Virus record (IMG/VR): IMGVR_UViG_3300021957_000047
Span: 1-55,124 of that record
Length of the DNA: 55,124 bases
Direction: 5' to 3' (one strand)
Source: a virus
The position numbers and the translations under genes are program-made. Below, piece by piece: positions 48,679 to 55,124 of this stretch (position 1 is the first letter of the stretch; each line of letters begins with the position of its first letter). Under the pieces are notes generated by a model that worked only from the letters and a program-made list of their open reading frames with translations, made no database searches and was not told the DNA's origin.

Positions 48679-49115
48679 TACATAGCGCCTGTTCTAAATC
48701 TCTCCCAGTCAACAATAGTCTTCAACTGAAAGCCTCTGTTACTGATCATTTTTATGATAGACTCAAGATATGATACCTTCTCTTCAGCAAAGCCAATGCG
48801 TAGCGATAGATGTATAACATCTTTATCTGCTTCGACATATGCGGCAATGTCTTGTCTGAGTATCTTGAGAGGTTGTACTTCCCAGCCTAAAGAGTTCAGT
48901 TCAGTGATATCTAGTTCACCACGATAGTACTGACCCTTGAGTTTACATAACTCTTTATAGTCTGCTTTGAGTTTCTTCAAGCGTAGACCCTCGTCTACGT
49001 AGTGCTTGAAGTACTTGTTGTGTAGTTTAGGTATCTTTGCGCTTTCGTTAGATACGTTGGTCTGATCGATTTCACTATCTTCAGCCCACATTGTGTAGAT
49101 GTCTTCTATATTCAT
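48678..49115 (-). CDS. uvsY: Recombination mediator UvsY
   Basis: A 145-residue protein that loads UvsX on gp32-coated DNA. Helical, with the family pattern LKKLKADYKELCKLKGQYYRGELD and LESIIKMISNRGFQLKTIVDWERFRTG, and near T4 length (137). GAGG lies 7 bases before its ATG. It has its own promoter. Confidence 0.9.
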   Translation of the reverse strand: MNIEDIYTMWAEDSEIDQTNVSNESAKIPKLHNKYFKHYVDEGLRLKKLKADYKELCKLKGQYYRGELDITELNSLGWEVQPLKILRQDIAAYVEADKDVIHLSLRIGFAEEKVSYLESIIKMISNRGFQLKTIVDWERFRTGAM

Positions 49116-49150
49116 TCAATTCCTCACGGTCAAAAAATACATGCTTATAC

Positions 49151-49179
49151 ATTATAACTGGCTAGAAGCCAAAAGTCAA
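49151..49179 (-). promoter_or_regulatory. Sigma70-type promoter for uvsY
   Basis: TTGACT (49179-49174), 17-base spacer, TATAAT (49156-49151). Confidence 0.75.
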
Positions 49180-49670
49180 GATAGAACTTTGATGGTGTAC
49201 GATGAGTATCTAAAAGTAATATCTGTTGTTGGTACAGTAGGCACACTATTAGTTATATCAAGTGGCAAACCGCCAACGCTGGTCGGGAACATATCGATAA
49301 AGGTGAACTCTACGTTAGGGTTCTTACCGTTAGTTAGTAGTGTAAGTGTAGCATCAGAGTATACTCCGTCGCCACCATCGCCGATCAAATCTGCGTATTG
49401 TTCAAAGCCCTCAGGTTTTGTTAGACTGATCAGCCAGTTCCACGCATCTAAGTACGCACCAAGATTTTCATCTATAGCGATTTGCATCGTGAGATCACCA
49501 AACTGCACTTTATCGCCTGGACGATATACAGTCTTGAATGGTGTCATCTGTTCAGTTACGCCAGATGAAATGTCTGGTATAGTAACGTTCTGAACAAAGA
49601 ACTGTGTGTTGGGCATACGCTTTAGTTGAAAGCGAAACTCAACTGGATTTAGAAAATTTTGTAACTTCAT
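49176..49670 (-). CDS. Tail-tube-like virion protein in gp3 position
   Basis: A 164-residue protein with EFRFQLKRMPNTQFFVQNVT, LTMQIAIDENLGAYLDAWNW and FTFIDMFPTSVGGLPLD, a layout resembling tail-tube proteins such as gp19. In related genomes the gene between gp23 and uvsY is gp3, the tail completion protein, so it may be gp3 or another tube-fold protein. A late box lies 34 bases upstream. Confidence 0.65.
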   Translation of the reverse strand: MKLQNFLNPVEFRFQLKRMPNTQFFVQNVTIPDISSGVTEQMTPFKTVYRPGDKVQFGDLTMQIAIDENLGAYLDAWNWLISLTKPEGFEQYADLIGDGGDGVYSDATLTLLTNGKNPNVEFTFIDMFPTSVGGLPLDITNSVPTVPTTDITFRYSSYTIKVLS

Positions 49671-49703
49671 ATTACCCTCATAGAAGTAATTTGGCTCTGT
49701 TAC

Positions 49704-49711
49704 TATTTATA
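49704..49711 (-). promoter_or_regulatory. Late promoter for the tail-tube-like gene
   Basis: Exact TATAAATA, 34 bases before the ATG, directly after the gp23 terminator. Confidence 0.75.
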
Positions 49712-49722
49712 CGCACAAAAAA

Positions 49723-49742
49723 AGGGAGCCCGAAGGCTCCCT
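49723..49742 (-). terminator. Strong terminator after gp23
   Basis: 8-bp stem AGGGAGCC/GGCTCCCT with TTCG loop and a T7 run on the minus strand. Confidence 0.92.
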
Positions 49743-49786
49743 AATCTGTTCAGTCAACTAGCTTCCCGCTAGTCTCTGACTTCTTA

Positions 49787-51064
49787 TTATAGAAGGTTGG
49801 TTACTGCTGTACGTCTGTAGTAGACGTTAGTGTTAGCAGCCAGTGCGCCTTGGTTTGTTTGAGTTGCGCCACGTGCGAATGGGTTTGCAACCATTCCGTA
49901 ACGAGTCTTGAAACCAATTTTTGACTGGAAGCTGTTCTCACCAACTGCACGAACCATTTGCAATGGAACGTATGGGCAATAGAACAGACCGGCATCAAAT
50001 GCACTTGAGCCTTTGTAGCCAACAACCATGTAGTTTGCGCCTGCATATGGATCAACATATACACGGAAACGACCATTCAGAACACCGACGAAAGTGTTAC
50101 CAGTATCGTCAGGCTGTAGGTTGTTAGAGTTCAACGCTGGAGCGTAGTCTAGTACACCAGCCATTTGTAGAGCAGATGCTACATCTGATGAACAAAGGAT
50201 AATGTTACCTTTCCCTCTACGAGTAGCTTTCGCAATTGCGTTAGCTTCTGTTTCGATTTGGAACATAAGACCTTTGAACTTCTCTACTGACCAACGACCG
50301 TTAGCATCGACATCTAAGTCGAAAGTACCGGCAGAAGCAGTACCCGCAGAACCTGCAACAGCGTTGCTGTATACAGTACGGATCACTTCACGGTTGATCT
50401 CAGCTAGAAGCTCGGCAGACAACATGTTAGCCAACTCAGTTTCAGCATCCAAACCATGGATAGCTTTTAGATCCTGAGCGAGTTCAGTTGTGTACTCTGC
50501 TTTCAAGGCACGTGACTTAGCTTCAACAGAAACTTTGTCGATTTGGAATGACATCTCAGCGAAAGATCCAGCAGTAGTGCCTAGTTCTTCAGCGGCATTA
50601 GTAGTCATACCAGTACCTGATGTTTCTGATCCTGCACCCAATGCGTTAGCGTGAGTACCAGTACCAGAGAAGTCTGTGTCTGCTTCGTTATAGAACGCTT
50701 CAGATTTGACTTCGTTGTTTGCGCCATCTACGTAGTTGCTACGCATTGCAAAGATCAGACCAGTTGGTCCAGTCATAGGCTGTACGCCTGCAATATCGTA
50801 TGCTACCAAATTAGGCATCGCACGGCGTACTAAAGAAATTAGTACGGGATCATACTTGTCCATTTGGCCAACGTTGTTGACGGGTCCTAATTCAGCTTCA
50901 GAAAGAAGTGTATTAGGTGAATATGACTGACCCTCTTTCAAGGCAGTCTCTGTGTTTTCAAGCAAAGTGGCTGTAACAGCTTGACGATGCTTGTCTTGAA
51001 TGCCAGGAAGTGCTTCATGCTCAAGCACTGGGCCCCATTTTTGCATTAGTTCTTCGTTTCTCAT
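49787..51064 (-). CDS. gp23: Major capsid protein
   Basis: A 425-residue HK97-fold protein forming the head hexamers. ISLVRRAMPNLVAYDIAGVQPMTGPTG matches T4 gp23. The predicted maturation cut is LLSE/A at about residue 57, near T4's E65. It has its own late promoter and a strong terminator. Confidence 0.97.
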   Translation of the reverse strand: MRNEELMQKWGPVLEHEALPGIQDKHRQAVTATLLENTETALKEGQSYSPNTLLSEAELGPVNNVGQMDKYDPVLISLVRRAMPNLVAYDIAGVQPMTGPTGLIFAMRSNYVDGANNEVKSEAFYNEADTDFSGTGTHANALGAGSETSGTGMTTNAAEELGTTAGSFAEMSFQIDKVSVEAKSRALKAEYTTELAQDLKAIHGLDAETELANMLSAELLAEINREVIRTVYSNAVAGSAGTASAGTFDLDVDANGRWSVEKFKGLMFQIETEANAIAKATRRGKGNIILCSSDVASALQMAGVLDYAPALNSNNLQPDDTGNTFVGVLNGRFRVYVDPYAGANYMVVGYKGSSAFDAGLFYCPYVPLQMVRAVGENSFQSKIGFKTRYGMVANPFARGATQTNQGALAANTNVYYRRTAVTNLL

Positions 51065-51097
51065 TTGAAATTCTCCTTTTTGAGATTTATCTAATGT

Positions 51098-51105
51098 TAT
51101 TTATA
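51098..51105 (-). promoter_or_regulatory. Late promoter for gp23
   Basis: Exact TATAAATA, 34 bases before the gp23 ATG. Confidence 0.85.
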
Positions 51106-51112
51106 AATTTGT

Positions 51113-52039
51113 TTAGCTTGCTAAACGACCAAGGCTTGCGGCGTAGGCGGCGATCTGTGGATCGACTACTACTTTAGTTGCTTCCTCTTCCTCAGCGGCT
51201 TCTTCTAACAGTTCAGTAGCATCTTCTACTGGAGCAACTGTTTCGGCAAAGTAGCTGTCTTTGATTGCGGCAACTTTTGAAGCATATTCTTCAACTGATT
51301 CAAAGCTGATACCTTCGGACAGAGTAGCAAGTTTCTCAACTTGGGTGTCTGTGAGACCTTCAGTCACTTCTTTAAATTTAGCTTCAGTTTCAAGCTTCTG
51401 CTTTTCCTCTCTGATGGTCATCAACTCTTCTACAACTTCGTTGTACTTTGTCTTTGACTCTTCAAGTTTCTCTTCTGCCTGAGCAACATGATCAACTGAT
51501 TCTTGATCAACTTCCATGTTATGCTCTGATACAAGAGACTTGATTCCACCTAGTAGCGACTCTGCAACTTCAACTTTGATGTTGCTTTCAATCGATACTC
51601 TGTTTTCTTCCATCCAACCTTCGATAACGTAGTCTAGATAAGAATCAACTTTTTCTACTAGGTCTTCTACAGCAGATTCAACCTGCTCCTGAAGATCGTT
51701 TTCAAATTTCTCTTCTAGTGAAGCTTTCTCTGCTAGTACATTCTCATGTACAGCCGCTTCAAATACTGCTTCGACCTTAGTTTTGAAATCTTCGCTTAGG
51801 TCTTGGCCTTCGAAAAGACCTTGAAATGCTTCTTTCAAACCGGCATCGTTAGTACCTTGGGGAGTCTTTACAGAATCCTCAACGTTGTCCGCCTTAGGGT
51901 CAGCCGACTTCTTCAAGTCGCCCTTACGTTTCTTGACTGCTCCTCCTGCTGGAGTTACGGCATCCGCAGATTCCGAATCTTCACCAGTCGCCTTAGCTTC
52001 GTCAAGTTCTAGGTCTAGATTTTGTTCTAGTTCACTCAT
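51113..52039 (-). CDS. gp22: Prohead core scaffold protein
   Basis: 308 residues, almost all charged helix (Glu, Ala, Lys, Val), with the family N terminus and acidic segments. In T4, gp22 forms the scaffold inside the prohead and is degraded by gp21. It lies between gp21 and gp23 as in T4, with a late promoter. Confidence 0.9.
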   Translation of the reverse strand: MSELEQNLDLELDEAKATGEDSESADAVTPAGGAVKKRKGDLKKSADPKADNVEDSVKTPQGTNDAGLKEAFQGLFEGQDLSEDFKTKVEAVFEAAVHENVLAEKASLEEKFENDLQEQVESAVEDLVEKVDSYLDYVIEGWMEENRVSIESNIKVEVAESLLGGIKSLVSEHNMEVDQESVDHVAQAEEKLEESKTKYNEVVEELMTIREEKQKLETEAKFKEVTEGLTDTQVEKLATLSEGISFESVEEYASKVAAIKDSYFAETVAPVEDATELLEEAAEEEEATKVVVDPQIAAYAASLGRLAS

Positions 52040-52074
52040 TTGACTTCTCCTTTAACAAGTATTATTGTCTTGTG

Positions 52075-52082
52075 TATTTATA
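52075..52082 (-). promoter_or_regulatory. Late promoter for gp22
   Basis: Exact TATAAATA, 36 bases before the gp22 ATG. Confidence 0.82.
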
Positions 52083-52086
52083 AATT

Positions 52087-52785
52087 TCATTTCTTCGTCA
52101 GCGAATTTATAAACCGTTCAAAGATAACCGAAGCTTTAGCTTCTAATTCTTCAACAGAATATTTTGCGGTTTCTTTTATTTCTTCTTCAATTTGATCAAA
52201 AGCCTGAGCCGCAGTCCAAGATGAAGAAGCAACATCGTAAACCCATTCTACTCCTTCCATGACGCCTTTTACAAAAGCATCAGGAGCAGATGGATCTGCA
52301 ACGATATCACCAGCAGTAGCAAGCATAAAATCGTCTTGCACTTCCATGATTCCTTGACCATTCTTTTTCAATGATCCCATACCACGTGATGAAATACCTA
52401 AGTTAGCACCTTCATCGATAAGATTCTTTACGATCTTACCCATTGGTGTATCCATCACTTTAGCACGTCCGATAACATTCGGTCCGTCCTCTTTGAGTTC
52501 GGTAAACATATGTGATACACGGTCCAAATTGATTGTTGGACCAGCTGGATGTCCCAGTTCACCATATGCACGTTTCGCTTCAACGTAGTTTTTGTTATAT
52601 CTAGCCATCTCTTTCATTAGAGTAGATGCTGGATATACACGTCCGTTTCTATTTTTGATGTCACCTTGCATGATGACGCCTTCGATGAAGTAGTTCTTTT
52701 TACCCGTTGCTTCACCAGCTTCGTTTAGTACATCTTCTGAGATATACTGAACGTCTTCAACGATTTCTTTGATTAGTAATGACAT
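52087..52785 (-). CDS. gp21: Prohead protease
   Basis: A 232-residue S80-type serine protease. YGELGHP (His about 77) and LGISSRGMG (Ser about 132) supply the catalytic pair. It cuts scaffold, capsid and internal proteins after hydrophobic-x-Glu. TAATG overlap with the upstream gene. Confidence 0.95.
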   Translation of the reverse strand: MSLLIKEIVEDVQYISEDVLNEAGEATGKKNYFIEGVIMQGDIKNRNGRVYPASTLMKEMARYNKNYVEAKRAYGELGHPAGPTINLDRVSHMFTELKEDGPNVIGRAKVMDTPMGKIVKNLIDEGANLGISSRGMGSLKKNGQGIMEVQDDFMLATAGDIVADPSAPDAFVKGVMEGVEWVYDVASSSWTAAQAFDQIEEEIKETAKYSVEELEAKASVIFERFINSLTKK

Positions 52786-53507
52786 TATCTTTTCTTACCT
52801 CCGCTGAATGCAAAGTCTAGCATCTTCATGAACATATTTTCGTTCTTGTTGATAGCATCTGCAAACTTCTTGGCATTGCCTGAGTTCAGCTTATCGTGTA
52901 CTTGTACCATTGCACTTGCAGTAGTCATGTCAACTTTTAGCTTCTGCCCATCTTTAAACTTGACATCTTTGGCGCCTTTTGTCTTTACGATCTTACGTAG
53001 ATCATCAATGACTGCCTCAGATATCTCCTCTTCTGTTTCTTCTTTCATCGCCATTTTAGTTGCAGTGGCATGCATCACTTCGTCTGCTTTGTCACCGTAA
53101 CGATCTTTGAAGCCTTTGATGTTCTTCTTCATAGACTTGACGATTTCTTCTTTCTTCTTAGCCTGTGCATCAGTCATCTCTTCTTCAGACATAGGCTTCT
53201 TTTTCTTTTTGTAAGAAGAAGTCATGTAGCCTTCTTTATGCTCTTTAGCACAATCAGGGCACTCTTCTTCTTTAGGATACATACAGCCACAGTCTTCGCA
53301 TTCGATCTGTCTAGCTTCTTCGTAAACTGCCGCATCGTCCTCATGATCTGCTTTACGCTTTGCCTTTTTTGCTTTGGATACGAACTGGTCGTCCTTAGCA
53401 ACAGGGTGATCTTTCTTATCTACAATATGTTTGTCAACGAAATTCTTTTCGTCCTCACCCTTTGGAGGATTTACTGTCTCGCCGATCATTTCTTTGAACG
53501 ATTTCAT
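52785..53507 (-). CDS. Prohead core protein in gp68 position, with zinc ribbon
   Basis: 240 residues. The leader MKSFKEMIGET matches the capsid-targeting pattern. CEDCGCMY and CPDC (about 72-89) look like a zinc ribbon. A lysine-rich helix (KKKEEIVKSMKKNIKGFKDR) and a C-terminal helical block follow. Position between gp67 and gp21 suits T4 gp68, but it is larger and carries extra domains, so the assignment is tentative. Confidence 0.65.
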   Translation of the reverse strand: MKSFKEMIGETVNPPKGEDEKNFVDKHIVDKKDHPVAKDDQFVSKAKKAKRKADHEDDAAVYEEARQIECEDCGCMYPKEEECPDCAKEHKEGYMTSSYKKKKKPMSEEEMTDAQAKKKEEIVKSMKKNIKGFKDRYGDKADEVMHATATKMAMKEETEEEISEAVIDDLRKIVKTKGAKDVKFKDGQKLKVDMTTASAMVQVHDKLNSGNAKKFADAINKNENMFMKMLDFAFSGGKKR

Positions 53508-53515
53508 TTTAGCAC

Positions 53516-53755
53516 CTACTGTTCCTGTTCAGTTGTTTCTTCTACTGACTCTTCGACTTCAGCTTCTACTTCTACTTCCGTAGGTTCAAGATCCGCTTCT
53601 ACACTCTCTTCTGCTGGAGAGCCGTACATCGAATCGAACTTAGCACCTAAGCTTACTTCCATCTTGTCAGCCATAACTTGATTGAAAGCCGCTTCGAATC
53701 CAGAAGCGTCTTTGTTATATGCATGATTGATCATGTCCTTTACATTCTCACTCAT
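53516..53755 (-). CDS. gp67: Prohead core protein
   Basis: 79 residues. The first half (MINHAYNKDASGFEAAFNQVMADKM) is like T4-type gp67, the second half is acidic (Glu/Val/Ala repeats). Located between gp20 and the gp68-position gene. In T4 it shapes the prohead core and is cleaved into internal peptides. Confidence 0.85.
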   Translation of the reverse strand: MSENVKDMINHAYNKDASGFEAAFNQVMADKMEVSLGAKFDSMYGSPAEESVEADLEPTEVEVEAEVEESVEETTEQEQ

Positions 53756-53782
53756 AATATTTCTCCTTTATCTTATATACTG

Positions 53783-53790
53783 TATTTATC
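53783..53790 (-). promoter_or_regulatory. Late promoter box for gp67
   Basis: GATAAATA, one mismatch to TATAAATA, 28 bases before the gp67 ATG. Confidence 0.5.
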
Positions 53791-53795
53791 AAAAT

Positions 53796-55124
53796 TTAGA
53801 ATTGATCAGAATCACCTTCGTCATCTGGTTCATTCTGCTTCTCATCATCTATTTGCTTGTCAATGTCTTCGATTTCATCCTCATTCATAAAGAGAACTTT
53901 CTTACGAATCCAGTTTTTAGAGAAGTATTCACCCTTATACTCATCAATATCACGTAGAATTTGTAGTCTGTTCTGTAACATCTCAGACTCTTTCAATTCT
54001 TCAAAATGGTTATCAACCATATAATCATATCTAATCGCAGCCTGAATAGATGCCCACTCTTCTGGTGCAATAACACCTTTTAGAATGAGTTGCTTCTCAA
54101 GTATCTTATCGAATAAGATAGAGAAACGGGCTCTCAGTCTACGAATAAACTTACCAAACTTGATCTCATCACGGCTAATTTCTGAAGCACGACCAAGTGA
54201 AAATCCTGTATCACTTTCTAAACGAGAGATAGGCACGTTCAATGCCTTATATAATCTCTTCTGAAAGTATAGTACATCTTCCATCTCACCCAGGTTTTGT
54301 CCACCTGGTAGAGTAGTAATCTCTGTCCCTCTGCCACCTTCACGTCTAGGTAACCAGAAGTCATCTGTCATTGACATGTGGCGTCTATCGTCTCTAACAT
54401 CACCAGTAGTCATGTCATATGTAAGACGATTCTTATGCTTAGTCATCATGTCACGTAGGTATTGCTCTGCTTTCATCTTCGGCAAGTTACCTACATCAAT
54501 ATAAAAAATTCTTCTTTCAGGCGCACGTGAAATACGATAGATAACAACAGCATCTTCCATCATGCGTAACTGATTCAGTGGCTTCATTGCTTTGTGTAGA
54601 TGTGACAACACTAGCGTATTGTTCTCATTCAATACACCAGAATTACAGTTCACAATGCTATCTTTAGCAATGCGTAGCCCAGTTTGATTAGCGTTGTTTA
54701 GATCAAACCCTTGACTAATCTGACCAGAGTTCTTATGAAAACCCTTGTCGTTGTATATAAAGTATTCGTTCTTTACTCTCTTAGTAAAGCCGTTATTACC
54801 ATTTGTACCAGCTTTGTCTTTTGCATATTCACGTACTTTACGTAACTTGCGTGGATCAACAAACCTGAGTTCTTGAATGCCCTTCTTAGGTGCGCTATCA
54901 TCTATCATCACGTGATAGTTTACACGACCATCGACATACCATTTTTGTACTGTGTCGTAGCCTTGGTTAGAAAAGTCAAGAAGTTTGAGTACTGTATCAA
55001 ACTCTTCTCGTATTCTCTTTTTGATGTTATCTGGTAGGTCTAGATCATCTGTAACACACTCAATAGGCTTTTCAGATGATGATATATTTACCAGTTCATT
55101 TACGATATCATCAACAGCCTGTTG
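53796..55124 (-). CDS. gp20: Portal vertex protein, 5' end cut by window
   Basis: 442 codons are visible and the frame stays open to the right edge, well beyond the internal ATG at 54911 (upstream residues include QQAVDDIVNELV and WYVDGRVNYH). RIFYIDVGNLPKMKAEQYL and LPGGQNLGEMEDVLYFQKRLYKALNVP match T4 gp20. It forms the dodecameric portal through which DNA is packaged. Confidence 0.95.
   Translation of the reverse strand, partial: QQAVDDIVNELVNISSSEKPIECVTDDLDLPDNIKKRIREEFDTVLKLLDFSNQGYDTVQKWYVDGRVNYHVMIDDSAPKKGIQELRFVDPRKLRKVREYAKDKAGTNGNNGFTKRVKNEYFIYNDKGFHKNSGQISQGFDLNNANQTGLRIAKDSIVNCNSGVLNENNTLVLSHLHKAMKPLNQLRMMEDAVVIYRISRAPERRIFYIDVGNLPKMKAEQYLRDMMTKHKNRLTYDMTTGDVRDDRRHMSMTDDFWLPRREGGRGTEITTLPGGQNLGEMEDVLYFQKRLYKALNVPISRLESDTGFSLGRASEISRDEIKFGKFIRRLRARFSILFDKILEKQLILKGVIAPEEWASIQAAIRYDYMVDNHFEELKESEMLQNRLQILRDIDEYKGEYFSKNWIRKKVLFMNEDEIEDIDKQIDDEKQNEPDDEGDSDQF

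Noticed and set aside
53070-53681. 203-residue plus-strand open frame
   Set aside because: It runs antisense to the gp68-position and gp67 genes, is Phe/Leu/Ser-rich as expected from the complement of Lys/Glu-rich coding DNA, and has no ribosome site.
1-55124. CRISPR arrays, insertion sequences, integrase or attachment sites
   Set aside because: No regularly spaced repeats, transposase or recombinase genes or core-site duplications were seen. The gene set is that of a lytic phage.

Overview
The window is part of a T4-like (Tevenvirinae-related) myovirus genome. Every convincing gene lies on the minus strand, so the map reads from right to left. Recognisable T4 core genes are gp20, gp67, gp21, gp22, gp23, uvsY, uvsW, gp55, gp47, gp46, gp45, gp44, gp62, regA, gp43, uvsX, gp41, gp61, nrdA and nrdB, in an order like that of marine T4-like phages. 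Absence of photosynthesis genes argues weakly against a cyanophage. A pair of small DUF1127-type proteins and thyX point by inference to an alphaproteobacterial, perhaps Roseobacter-like, host.

Right to left: (1) 55124-49176 holds the head genes portal (5' end cut by the window), prohead core proteins, prohead protease, scaffold, major capsid protein and a tail-tube-like protein. (2) 49115-43041 holds recombination and late transcription genes uvsY, uvsW, an Sm-like protein, gp55 sigma, gp47 and gp46. (3) 43030-37698 is accessory: a DUF465-like peptide, a cytidylyltransferase, a GT4-like glycosyltransferase, a TET-associated-type glycosyltransferase with a duplicated N-terminal domain, a DnaQ-like exonuclease, a DUF5664-type protein and a GT-A enzyme. 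(4) 37694-25414 is the replisome (clamp, clamp loader, RegA, dUTPase, Hsp20, ligase, polymerase, UvsX, gp41) with many very small genes between. (5) 25389-23308 is a run of short, probably early genes, several in gene-plus-promoter cassettes. (6) 23204-9292 is a late cluster of apparent virion cargo: proteins with T4-like capsid-targeting N termini, two long proteins studded with prohead-protease-like sites, a GH19-type endolysin, glycosyltransferases and small structural proteins. (7) 9225-3434 is one nucleotide operon: primase gp61, thyX, nrdA, an alternative oxidase, a glutaredoxin-NrdB fusion and dCMP deaminase. (8) 3444-1 holds a zinc-ribbon peptide, a GIY-YIG-like nuclease, a transglutaminase-like protein, a SET-domain protein, a SprT-like metalloprotease, a PD-(D/E)XK-like protein and a DNA methyltransferase cut by the left edge.

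Regulation is unusually readable. Early or middle operons start at near-perfect sigma70 promoters (TTGACA, usually a 17-base spacer, TATAAT-like), while structural and cargo genes have the T4-type late box TATAAATA about 20-50 bases before their start codons. Intrinsic terminators with UUCG loops separate operons. Adjacent genes often overlap as ATGA or TAATG.

The most interesting system is the virion cargo set. At least five proteins begin with a leader like the T4 internal-protein signal, ending in the same hydrophobic-x-Glu/Ala type of site seen in this phage's own gp23. The cargo includes a PD-(D/E)XK-like nuclease and a KxDG nucleotidyltransferase (ligase-like) as neighbours, and two predicted polyproteins, one carrying a nucleotidyltransferase domain bracketed by cleavage sites. 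The alternative oxidase inserted between the two ribonucleotide reductase genes is the other standout.
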